Below are positions 35,845-43,743 of a stretch of DNA of 64,000 bases, piece after piece; within the stretch, counting starts at the first letter, position 1, and each line of letters begins with the position of its first letter. The stretch spans positions 1 to 64,000 of the forward strand of contig JANYDA010000023.1 in the NCBI GenBank assembly GCA_025360005.1. Reading direction: 5' to 3'. The translations under genes were made by a program, and so were the position numbers. A model generated the notes under the pieces. It saw only the letters and a program-made list of their open reading frames with translations. It had not been told where the DNA came from and did not search any database. The stretch is from Fibrobacteria bacterium. Lineage in GTDB: Bacteria; Fibrobacterota; Fibrobacteria; UBA11236.

Positions 35845-37131
35845 ATGCATAATACCCAAGCTTTCCGCGTCTTGCGGGCCGCCGCGGCCTTCCTCTTCCT
35901 GGCCGGTCCCTCGGTTTCCCCGATTCGTGGGGCGGACGTGGTCATCACCTCCGAGAACAAGGGCGCCGAGACCATCGCGCTGGGCTTCGTCGATTTCAAA
36001 TGCGCCAAGGGGGACGCCAACTCCCTGCCGTTCACGCCCGGCGCGGTCATCTCCTGGGATCTGGATTTCAGCGGGCGTTTCAAGGTCAAAAGCGCGGCCC
36101 AATTCGACAGCGCCAGTAAGGGCGCGTTCAAGGCCGAGGGAGCGCTGGCCTACGTGCGCGGCGAATATACCCTGGACGGCGACAATTTCACCCTCAACTG
36201 CGAGCTCATCGACATCGATTCGCAGGAGCGCATCCTGGGCAAGAAGTACTCCGGCAAGAAGGCGGACCTGCGCCAGTCCGCGCATAAGTTCTCGGACGAA
36301 TTGACCTACCAGCTTTTCGGCGAGAAGGGGATCGCCCAGTCCCGCATCGCCTACGTCAACAAGCGGGGTGGCAACAAGGAAATCTCGGTGATGGATTATG
36401 ACGGAGCCAACGTCACGGAAATCACGAAGAACAAATCCATCAACCTGATGCCCTGCTGGGTGGACGGCAAGAACAAGGTCCTCTACACCAGCTACGCCGG
36501 CGGCCAGCCGCAATTCTACCTGAAGGATTTCGAGAGCGGCAAGAACGGCGTTTATTTCATGTCCAAGGGCATGAACACATCGCCCAGTTGGAACAAGATG
36601 GACAAGGAAATCGCCTATGCCTCCACCCTGGACGGTAACACCGAGCTCTACCGCCGCGCCTTCCCGGACGGCAAGCCGCAGCGGCTCACCTTCTTCGGTT
36701 CCATCGAAACCTCCCCCAGCTGGTCCCCCAACGGGTACGAAATCGTTTTCATCTCCGATCGCGGCGGCAAGCCCATGGTGTACGTGATGGATAGGGACGG
36801 CTCCAACATGCGCGCTATCACCCACGACGGCGACTACTACGGATCGCCCTCCTGGTCGCCCAAAGGCGATAGGATAGCCTTCACCGCCATGGACGAGGGC
36901 AACAACATGAACATCATGACTCTGTCCCCGGACGGCAAGGATCCGGCCAAGCTGACTACCCAGGCGGGCAGCAACGAGAATCCCAGTTGGAGCCCGGACG
37001 GACGCCACATCGTGTTCATGTCCACCCGCACCGGGAGCCCGGAGATATTCATGATGAATGCGGACGGCAGCAACCAAAAGCGGATCAGTTTCTCGGGCGG
37101 CAATTATATGCCCAAGTGGTCGGATTACTGA
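35845..37131 (+). CDS. tolB: Tol-Pal periplasmic protein TolB
   Basis: 428 residues from ATG at 35845; an in-frame ATG 30 nt upstream inside the preceding gene is possible. Signal peptide ends near SPIRGAD. N-terminal TolB domain (ALGFVDFKCAKG ... GEYTLDGDNFTLNCELIDIDSQERILGKKYSG) then a six-bladed beta-propeller of PD40 repeats (SPSWSPNGYEIVFISDRGGKPMVYVMDRDGSN and similar). TolB binds Pal and is released by the TolA motor during outer-membrane constriction. Confidence 0.94.
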   Translation: MHNTQAFRVLRAAAAFLFLAGPSVSPIRGADVVITSENKGAETIALGFVDFKCAKGDANSLPFTPGAVISWDLDFSGRFKVKSAAQFDSASKGAFKAEGALAYVRGEYTLDGDNFTLNCELIDIDSQERILGKKYSGKKADLRQSAHKFSDELTYQLFGEKGIAQSRIAYVNKRGGNKEISVMDYDGANVTEITKNKSINLMPCWVDGKNKVLYTSYAGGQPQFYLKDFESGKNGVYFMSKGMNTSPSWNKMDKEIAYASTLDGNTELYRRAFPDGKPQRLTFFGSIETSPSWSPNGYEIVFISDRGGKPMVYVMDRDGSNMRAITHDGDYYGSPSWSPKGDRIAFTAMDEGNNMNIMTLSPDGKDPAKLTTQAGSNENPSWSPDGRHIVFMSTRTGSPEIFMMNADGSNQKRISFSGGNYMPKWSDY

Positions 37132-37321
37132 TCGGCCGCAGGGGTGGATCGGGGCAATGGGCCTGACCGGGTTGTGGAAAGCCCGCCATATCGACCCCTT
37201 GAGGCGGGAAGCATTGCCGAAAAGGGAAAAAGGCCGAGCGGTAAAGCATCGGATTATAGTCCAGAGGTCGCGGCTTAAGGCCGTGAATGCGCGCGGCGGG
37301 AAAGATCGCTGGGAAATATGC

Positions 37322-37342
37322 GGGGAAAATTTAAATTTCCCC
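37322..37342 (+). other. Stem-loop between tolB and pal
   Basis: GGGGAAA (37322-37328) pairs with TTTCCCC (37336-37342) around ATTTAAA-type loop bases. No T tract follows. It lies 38 nt upstream of the pal ATG in a 248-nt gap that holds no gene. It may protect or process the mRNA so that Pal is made at a different level from TolB. Confidence 0.45.
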
Positions 37343-37379
37343 CCTATAAGTGTTAGATTTCAGGAAAAAGGAGATGGAT

Positions 37380-37907
37380 ATGAATTTGAAGCATTGGACC
37401 CTCATGGGCCTGGGCGCATTGGCCATTATCGGTTGCTCTAAGCCGCCACCCCCAGCCCCTAAGGCCGAACCGGAACCTCCCAAGATGGAGCGTCCGGAAC
37501 CCCCGCGCGCCGCGGAGCCGCCCAAGGTGGATGAGGAAGCCTTGCGCCGCCAGCGCATCCAGGCCCGCATCGCCGAAGTGTTCAAGCCCATCTATTTCGC
37601 TTATGATCAGAGCACCCTGTCCGCGGAAGGCCAGTCCACCTTGCAGGAAATCGGCAAGCTCATGAAAGAGGTGCCGGAAATCACCGCCCGCGTGGAAGGC
37701 CATTCGGATGAACGGGGTTCCAACGACTACAACTTGGCCTTGGGCGAACGCCGCGCCAAGTCGGTGAACGATTACCTGGCCAGCTACGGCATCCAGGCCA
37801 CGCGGCTCAGCACCATCAGCTACGGGGAAGAAAAACCCGCCGTTGAAGGCCATGATGAAGCCTCCTGGTCCAAGAACCGCCGGGTCGAATTCACCACCAC
37901 GTTCTAA
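37380..37907 (+). CDS. pal: Peptidoglycan-associated lipoprotein Pal
   Basis: 175 residues from ATG at 37380 with GGAG six bases upstream. Lipoprotein signal with lipobox LAIIGC. A Pro-rich linker follows (PPPPAPKAEPEPPKMERPEPP), then an OmpA-like peptidoglycan-binding domain: IYFAYDQSTLSAEGQSTL, RVEGHSDERGSNDYNLALGERRAKSVNDYL, and a final WSKNRRVEF. It anchors the outer membrane to peptidoglycan and cycles with TolB. Confidence 0.96.
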   Translation: MNLKHWTLMGLGALAIIGCSKPPPPAPKAEPEPPKMERPEPPRAAEPPKVDEEALRRQRIQARIAEVFKPIYFAYDQSTLSAEGQSTLQEIGKLMKEVPEITARVEGHSDERGSNDYNLALGERRAKSVNDYLASYGIQATRLSTISYGEEKPAVEGHDEASWSKNRRVEFTTTF

Positions 37908-37913
37908 GCCTTC

Positions 37914-38813
37914 GTGATTCCCATCCCCGCTTTCGCGCTTAAACCCCGCTCCCGCCTCCCAGGCGGGTTCCGGGGTCCTGCGGCAGCGGGAAAACTCTTT
38001 CGCTCCCTGCTGCCGCGCCTGGTCCTGATTCCCATCTCCATCCTTTTCTGGACCGGGTGTTCGGCCATCACCATGATTCGGACCGAGGAATTGCGCAAGG
38101 TGCAAGCGGAAGTGAAAGCCACCGGCAAGCAGATCGAAAGCCTGCAGAAATCGGTGGATGAACTGAACCTGGCGCAGGGCGGCTCCACCAGCAAGATGAA
38201 AGCCGATCTGACGCTGATGCTGACCCAGCTCGAATCGCAAATCACCCGTCTGCATGCCGAAATCGACGAGACCCAATACCGTTTGACCCAGCTCAGCGCC
38301 AAAATTGAAAAGTTGGATCAGAAGAAGTATATCGTGGGCGGCCCGGCGGCACCCGGTCAACCCGGAGTTCCCGCGGGAACGCCCGGCTCCGCAACCCCGG
38401 GTGCGGTAGGGCCTAATGGCGAGCCCGTGCGCGTGGTGGAAGGCCTGGATCTGGAAGCCCTCTTCAACCAGGCCCGGGATGATTATATCCGCGGCAAATA
38501 CGATCTGGCCTTGGCCGGATTCAAGAACGTCTATGAGAAGGACGTCGGCGGCACTTGGCGCGAACTCGCCATGTTCTGGCTGGGAGAAACCCTGGTCAAA
38601 CAGGACAAGGCAGATAAGGCCTTGGAAGCCTATGGCCGGGTGGCGAAGGAATTTCCCCATGGCACCAAGGTTTGCTCCGCCCGTTTCAAGATCGGCCTGA
38701 TCTACAATCAGAAGAAGGACAAGTCCAAGCGGGACGAAGAGTGGAACAAGCTGATCTCCGAATGCCCCGGCTCCAATGAGGCCGAGCGGGCGCAGGAAAT
38801 GCAGAAGGAATAA
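37914..38813 (+). CDS. cpoB: CpoB/YbgF-like Tol-Pal accessory lipoprotein
   Basis: 299 residues, GTG start 6 nt after the pal stop. Hydrophobic signal with lipobox-like LFWTGCSA. Coiled coil at about 55-140 (ELRKVQAEVKATGKQIESLQKSVDEL ...), Gly/Pro linker, then TPR-type repeats (LFNQARDDYIRGKYDLALAGFKNVYEK ... WLGETLVKQDKADKALEAYGRVAKEFP). CpoB coordinates Tol-Pal with peptidoglycan synthesis. Last gene of the tol operon. Confidence 0.9.
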   Translation: MIPIPAFALKPRSRLPGGFRGPAAAGKLFRSLLPRLVLIPISILFWTGCSAITMIRTEELRKVQAEVKATGKQIESLQKSVDELNLAQGGSTSKMKADLTLMLTQLESQITRLHAEIDETQYRLTQLSAKIEKLDQKKYIVGGPAAPGQPGVPAGTPGSATPGAVGPNGEPVRVVEGLDLEALFNQARDDYIRGKYDLALAGFKNVYEKDVGGTWRELAMFWLGETLVKQDKADKALEAYGRVAKEFPHGTKVCSARFKIGLIYNQKKDKSKRDEEWNKLISECPGSNEAERAQEMQKE

Positions 38814-39103
38814 GCCTCCTTTTCCTCCCCTGTCCCCGGCAAGGCCCGGTGACGGCAAAGCGGCATTTGCCGGGCCCCAATCCGCCATCCATCCCTCTAT
38901 GTTTTGCGCCTCGGTTTTTCCAATGCGGGTTGAGTAGGGATACTTCCTAGCACGGCGAATCCTCGACCTCATAGAATCCTATCAGGGGTACTGAAATCCA
39001 TTTGAAATTCTGGAACACTTCCCTGCAATAACCAATGCATAGGTTTAGCCTCCACTGGAATACCGCAGTATCCCGGTCTATCAAATCCCAACCCGGAGAA
39101 CCT

Positions 39104-41149
39104 ATGATATTGAGACTTGGACGCATTTTATACCCGTCCATCCTAATGGCGGTGGCGGCAGCCCATGCCGCCCCGACCTTGATTGCTACGGGCATATTGG
39201 ATCAACCGACGGATTTTTCCCCTGTCACGGAAATCCTTGAAAACGGATTGACTCAGAACGTCCTGGGCGGCATCGGATCGGGATTGACCTGGGCGGGCGG
39301 AACCACCTTTCTGGGGATCCCCGATCGCGGGCCCAATGCCACCCCCTATACCAACGGACCCTTGATTGACAACACCGCTTCTTTCATTTCACGCGTGGAA
39401 ATACTGGATTTGAAGCTTACTCCGGCCGTCTCCGGGGGGTTACCCTTCACGCTCACGCCTTCGCTTAAGGCAACCACCTTGCTGTCCAGCCCAACGCCCC
39501 TGATTTACGGAAGCACCCCGGGTTTGGGCAGCGCGATTCCGGCCGCAAACCAGCCCGGCAAATATTTTTTCACCGGCCGATCGGATAATTTCGGCTCAGG
39601 CCTTTCCACCAACCCGGACTTCGCCCGGTTTGATCCGGAAGCCATCCGCGTTTCCAATGACGGCAATACGTTTTTCATCGCCGATGAGTACGGACCCTTC
39701 GTATACCAGTTCGATCGTGCCACGGGCCAGCGCATCCGCGCCTACACGCTCCCGGACCGGTTCGCCATCAGCCACCTTTACTCCGTCGGCGCCGCGGAAA
39801 TCTCCGGGAACACTTCCGGCCGCGTCACCAACAAAGGCGCCGAAGGCCTGGCCATCACCCCGGACGGCTCGACCTTGGTGCTCCTGATACAGAGTCCGTT
39901 GATCCAGGACGGCGGGGACGGGGGCCGCGCGAACCGCGTTGTTACCATCGACATCGCTTCCGGCGGCACGCACGAGTATGTCTACGACAACAAAATCGGT
40001 TCCAAAGCCTACAACAGCAGCGAAATCATCGCCCTCAACGATCACCAGTTCCTGATCGACACGCGCGACGGCAAGGGCCTGGGCGACGGCAGCGTGGCCG
40101 TGGTCAAACAATTGTGGGGCATCGATATCGCCGGCGCCTTCGACGTATCCGGAGTGTCCGGGGAAGCGGCTTTGCTCGCCAAGGCCGTGCCCAAGAAGCT
40201 TTTCCTGGATGTGGTTTCAGCGTTGACCGCCAATGGTTTCACCACCGCCCAGATCCCGGCCAAATTGGAAGGCCTGGCTTTCGGCAAAGACGTGGTCATC
40301 GGCGGGGTGGTCAACCATACCCTCTACATCGCCAATGATAACGATTTCATCCCCAATGTGGCCGGCCCCAACCGCTGGTTCGTATTCGGGGTGACCGATT
40401 CGGATTTGGCTGCCCTGGGGTATTCCTTCCAACCCCAGGCCATCACCGAACGCGGCCCGGATTTGGCGTTGTCGAAATCGGCCTCGTCCGCATCCGTCAT
40501 CACCGGTACGGATGTGGAGTACACCCTCACCGTCTCCAACACCGGTTTGGTGCCCGCGGCCAACGTGGTAGTCCAGGATCTGCTCCCGGCCGGATTGAGC
40601 CTGACCGGCTGCGTGTCCACCGGGGTATGCGGTTCCGGCGCGACCGGCCCCACCATTTCTATTGCATCGCTTGCCGGCCCCCAGACGCAGTCCGCGACCC
40701 TTAGCGCCAAAGTAGGCTGCGCGGTGGCGGACGGGATCGTCATTTCCAACCAAGCGAACGCCGCATTCGATCTCGTCGACCCCACGCCGGACGACAACGT
40801 ATCCGCGGTATCCATCACGGCCGTGAACCCGGCGCCCGCCATCAGCGGAATATCCGTGGACAAACCCGAACTCTGGCCCCCCAACGGAAAGATGATCCCG
40901 GTCCATGTCAATTATGGAGTCAGCGACAATTGCGCCGGCACGGTTTGCAGCCTGGACGTGATCAGCAGCGAAGCCGCGGCCAAGGGAGCAAGCCTATTCC
41001 AAATAGTGGACGAACATAACGTGATGCTTCGCGCCGACAGGAATGGCAACGGCCCCGGCCGCACCTACTCCATTCCCATCACCTGCAAAGACAGCGGTGG
41101 TGCCCTCTCGGTTTCCTCTGCTACGGTCCTGGTCCCCCACAACCAATAA
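39104..41149 (+). CDS. Exported phytase-like esterase with DUF11 repeat domain
   Basis: 681 residues from ATG at 39104, with GGAG upstream; signal peptide MILRLGRILYPSILMAVAAAHA. About 30-450 match the phytase-like esterase propeller (GIGSGLTWAGGTTFLGIPDRGPNATPY, FARFDPEAIRVSNDGNTFFIADEYGPFVYQFDRATGQRI, NKGAEGLAITPDGSTLVLL). A DUF11 Ig-like domain follows (LSKSASSASVITGTDVEYTLTVSNTGLVPAANVVVQDLLPAG), then a second beta-sandwich with several Cys ending VLVPHNQ. It is probably secreted or at the surface; a phosphatase or esterase role is inferred from family only. Single gene, with a GC hairpin after the stop. Confidence 0.8.
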   Translation: MILRLGRILYPSILMAVAAAHAAPTLIATGILDQPTDFSPVTEILENGLTQNVLGGIGSGLTWAGGTTFLGIPDRGPNATPYTNGPLIDNTASFISRVEILDLKLTPAVSGGLPFTLTPSLKATTLLSSPTPLIYGSTPGLGSAIPAANQPGKYFFTGRSDNFGSGLSTNPDFARFDPEAIRVSNDGNTFFIADEYGPFVYQFDRATGQRIRAYTLPDRFAISHLYSVGAAEISGNTSGRVTNKGAEGLAITPDGSTLVLLIQSPLIQDGGDGGRANRVVTIDIASGGTHEYVYDNKIGSKAYNSSEIIALNDHQFLIDTRDGKGLGDGSVAVVKQLWGIDIAGAFDVSGVSGEAALLAKAVPKKLFLDVVSALTANGFTTAQIPAKLEGLAFGKDVVIGGVVNHTLYIANDNDFIPNVAGPNRWFVFGVTDSDLAALGYSFQPQAITERGPDLALSKSASSASVITGTDVEYTLTVSNTGLVPAANVVVQDLLPAGLSLTGCVSTGVCGSGATGPTISIASLAGPQTQSATLSAKVGCAVADGIVISNQANAAFDLVDPTPDDNVSAVSITAVNPAPAISGISVDKPELWPPNGKMIPVHVNYGVSDNCAGTVCSLDVISSEAAAKGASLFQIVDEHNVMLRADRNGNGPGRTYSIPITCKDSGGALSVSSATVLVPHNQ

Positions 41150-41163
41150 GTCCCGGAATGCAG

Positions 41164-41185
41164 GAAGCCCTCGCAGGGGGGCTTC
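41164..41185 (+). terminator. Probable terminator of the phytase-like gene
   Basis: GAAGCCC (41164-41170) pairs with GGGCTTC (41179-41185), 8-nt loop, followed by TTCG. The T tract is short, so termination may be partial. Confidence 0.5.
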
Positions 41186-41201
41186 TTCGCACGTCGATCC
41201 C

Positions 41202-41232
41202 CAGGCGTCGAAAAGGGCGGCGATGTCGCCGC
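41202..41232. repeat. 31-bp direct repeat, intergenic copy (glyS-derived)
   Basis: Differs at one base (41224) from 43853-43883 inside the 3' part of the fused glyS gene. On the minus strand it still reads GGDIAALFDAW, like [10 protein letters not shown] in GlyS. The two copies, in the same orientation, bracket the mannanase, lipoprotein and small outer-membrane-like genes. Confidence 0.75.
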
Positions 41233-41387
41233 CTTGCAAGGATCCCGCATCGCCCGCTTCGCCTTAAAAGCGCGTAACAGGGAATGCGGTCGAGGCCATT
41301 GGTTCCGCCTTTTGGAATCCGGACGAACGCTGGGAAACGGCTTTCCGCGCTAACTTTAGCTTTAGCCAACCGGACAAGGGGCAATGA

Positions 41388-42617
41388 ATGAACGGTTCCC
41401 AAACACATAGCCGATTCCCTGATCCACCCGCATGTATTTCCGCAGCCATCCTTTCTTTGGCCTTGCTCGCCGCTCCCGTTGGGGCCGCCGCGCCTGCGGA
41501 TCCCGCCTTGGACGTCCCGGCCCGGAAGCTGCTTGCTTATCTGGAGTCCATCTATGGCAAAAAAGTCCTGGCCGGCATGAACGGGGAGCGCGATCAGGCG
41601 GGCAAACTTTTTGCCATTGCGGGCAAGAAGGCATCCCTGCTCGGCATCGATCTATCCGGCTGGAACGCGGTGAAATACAGCGATACCTACAACGCCAATT
41701 CCCGCGCCCAAGTAGCGCTTTTGAAATCCTGGTGGGAAAAGGACGGCATTATTCCCACCCTAACCTGGCATTGGGGAAACCCCATGGGAACCAATGGGGA
41801 CTTCGACGCCACCTCAAAGGATTTCAAGCCGGCCATCGACATGGGCAAAGCCGTGACGGCGGGAACCGATGAGAATAAGAATATCCTTCTGGACTTGGAA
41901 AAGCATGCCGACTTTATGCAGCCCCTGGCCGATGCGGGGATACCCGTTCTCTTCCGGCCTTTGCATGAGATTGACGGAGGCTGGTTCTGGTGGAGCGATT
42001 GCGATAAGCCGGAGAACACGGCAGCGCTTTACCGGATCATCTTCGATTATTTCACCAAGACCCGCGGATTCCACAACCTCATCTGGATCTACAATACCGG
42101 TCTCGCGGCCTGCGGCCAGGACGATCCGGCCAGCATACCGCTGCGCAAGCGATTTTATCCCGGGGCGGGTTATGTGGACCTGGCCGGCATCGACATCTAT
42201 CCCAATGATTGGTGGAAATGGGGGGATAACAAAGTGGACGCCTATCCCGCCGCCTATGCCATCATGACGCAGGTGGCGCCGGGCAAGATGCTGGCCCTGA
42301 ATGAAACCCAAGGGGCTCCCAATCCGGACAGCATCGCCAAACCTGGCGGACCGAAATGGCTTTACTTCATGCCTTGGTGGGAGGATCGGGATCCGGCCGC
42401 CTACCTAAAGTCGTCGTATGCCCATGATGCCTTCATCACCCTGGACGAGTTGCCGGACTTGAAGGGTCCCATGGGGATGCGCTTTGGGGCGACCCTGCGC
42501 GCTCGGGAACGGGGCCTCACCCTGCGCCTGGAAGGCGGACGATTGGTCTTGGAACCAGCCGAGGGCGGGACGTATGCCGGAAAGCGGTTCGACCTGCGCG
42601 GATTAATCCTTCCGTAG
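41388..42617 (+). CDS. Exported GH26 beta-mannanase
   Basis: 409 residues. Signal peptide ends near GAAAPA. GH26 (alpha/beta)8 barrel: SLLGIDLSGWNA, GIIPTLTWHWGNPMG (His of the -1 site), acid/base Glu in VLFRPLHEIDGGWFWWSD, VDLAGIDIYPNDWW, nucleophile Glu in MLALNETQGAP, and WLYFMPWWEDR. It hydrolyses beta-1,4-mannans; with manA in the window this fits mannan use. The last 40 residues (LRLEGGRLVLEP...GKRFDLRGLILP) look like the start of a sorting-type tail that ends early. Flanked by a 31-bp direct repeat. Confidence 0.88.
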   Translation: MNGSQTHSRFPDPPACISAAILSLALLAAPVGAAAPADPALDVPARKLLAYLESIYGKKVLAGMNGERDQAGKLFAIAGKKASLLGIDLSGWNAVKYSDTYNANSRAQVALLKSWWEKDGIIPTLTWHWGNPMGTNGDFDATSKDFKPAIDMGKAVTAGTDENKNILLDLEKHADFMQPLADAGIPVLFRPLHEIDGGWFWWSDCDKPENTAALYRIIFDYFTKTRGFHNLIWIYNTGLAACGQDDPASIPLRKRFYPGAGYVDLAGIDIYPNDWWKWGDNKVDAYPAAYAIMTQVAPGKMLALNETQGAPNPDSIAKPGGPKWLYFMPWWEDRDPAAYLKSSYAHDAFITLDELPDLKGPMGMRFGATLRARERGLTLRLEGGRLVLEPAEGGTYAGKRFDLRGLILP

Positions 42618-42665
42618 CTGGAAATTCATATTACTGGAGAGCCGTCCGCGTTCGTCATACTCTCT

Positions 42666-43121
42666 ATGCGCCCACAACGGTTGATGCGGATATCCTGCCT
42701 GGCTTTTTTAGGGTTCTTCGGCTGCACGCTCGATTCGGGCGAGAATCGCCGTTCGGAAATCCTGCCTGGCCGATACCAGGCCGCCAACGAGAACGGACGG
42801 GCGGTTTACGAGTTTCGTTCCGATGGGACCTTTTCCTTCCAACGGTACGACAGCGCCCAACTCACAATTACGGAAGAGGGGAAGTGGCTTTACCGCTACC
42901 TGAACCCGGACACCAGGTATTTGGATGAGATCGAAGTAACCCGCAAGGATCTTGCTTCCACCGGCACCTGGAATACGCAGGACCATTTGAACTATTCCTA
43001 TACGATTGATGCCTCTTCGGAGGATGAGTTCGTACTCAACCCTGGATCCGTTGATGGACCCGGAATCCTTGTTCTTGTCTCATTATTCTCGGATACCGAT
43101 GTCCATTTCATCCGGCAGTAG
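42666..43121 (+). CDS. Small lipoprotein of unknown function
   Basis: 151 residues. Lipoprotein signal with FLGFFGC lipobox. The mature part looks like a small lipocalin- or calycin-type beta-barrel domain: PGRYQAANENGRAVYEFRSDGTFSFQRYDSAQLTITEEGKWLYRY, similar in style to bacterial 'lipocalin-like' domains. No catalytic motif. Its 3' end overlaps the next gene's start by 23 nt, so the two are coupled. Confidence 0.7.
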   Translation: MRPQRLMRISCLAFLGFFGCTLDSGENRRSEILPGRYQAANENGRAVYEFRSDGTFSFQRYDSAQLTITEEGKWLYRYLNPDTRYLDEIEVTRKDLASTGTWNTQDHLNYSYTIDASSEDEFVLNPGSVDGPGILVLVSLFSDTDVHFIRQ

Positions 43122-43737
43122 ATTACTGGTTGCGGTCCTGGGTTGGCTGGTAGCGGCGACGGATGTCAAGGCGACGGATAATCCAATTTCCTGGTTATCC
43201 ATTGCCCTGGCCACCGACGGACTACCCGTTACTGAGGAGCATCCGGCCCTGGCCCTGGCGCTCAAAAAAGCGGCCGGCCATGGCTTGCTAATGGAAAGCC
43301 GGCTCGTCTTAAGTCCCACCCTGTATGGGATTTTCGACGATAAGCATACGCCGCGGCCCTATTACGGAAGCCTCTCCGGATTGATAGGCATTCTGCCCGG
43401 GGGCCGCGGAAGCTTCGAGCTGGCCACCGGCATCGGCGTGGTCGCCGGACAGAAGCAAGGAGAACTCTATTTCCACCACCGATGGGGCAACGGGTTATTC
43501 GCGCCCGAAACTTATGAACACCGCGGCCTGGAATTCGTGGATGTGGGTTTGCCGATCGTGGCGCAGTGGCGGTTCACGAGACGCAGAACCACGGGGCTGG
43601 GATTCGATCTTTCCTGCCTGTGGTCTCCGGAGTTGTTTTGTTGGAACCTGGGCATGTCGCTCCAGTTCGGCTTGGGGGGTAACGCGGCGGTGAATGAGCC
43701 GCCCCCCCGGCCGGTGAAGGAAGAATCGATGCCTTGA
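43099..43737 (+). CDS. Small exported outer-membrane-like protein
   Basis: 212 residues from ATG at 43099, in the tail of the lipoprotein gene; the longer upstream reading would have no signal peptide. Signal: SRLLVAVLGWLVAATDVKA. The mature part has alternating hydrophobic beta segments (GSFELATGIGVVAGQ, GLEFVDVGLPIVAQWRF, WNLGMSLQFGLGG) consistent with a barrel, and a Pro/Glu tail. Family not recognised. Converges on glyS 6 nt from its stop. Confidence 0.65.
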   Translation: MSISSGSRLLVAVLGWLVAATDVKATDNPISWLSIALATDGLPVTEEHPALALALKKAAGHGLLMESRLVLSPTLYGIFDDKHTPRPYYGSLSGLIGILPGGRGSFELATGIGVVAGQKQGELYFHHRWGNGLFAPETYEHRGLEFVDVGLPIVAQWRFTRRRTTGLGFDLSCLWSPELFCWNLGMSLQFGLGGNAAVNEPPPRPVKEESMP

Positions 43738-43743
43738 TCCGGT

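Noticed and set aside
37214-37298. A tRNA-like stretch (GCCGAGCGGTAAAG, then an anticodon-arm-like GGATTATAGTCC).
   Set aside because: No T-loop GTTCGAATC-type sequence, no closing acceptor stem and no CCA; only part of the D-arm resembles a tRNA.
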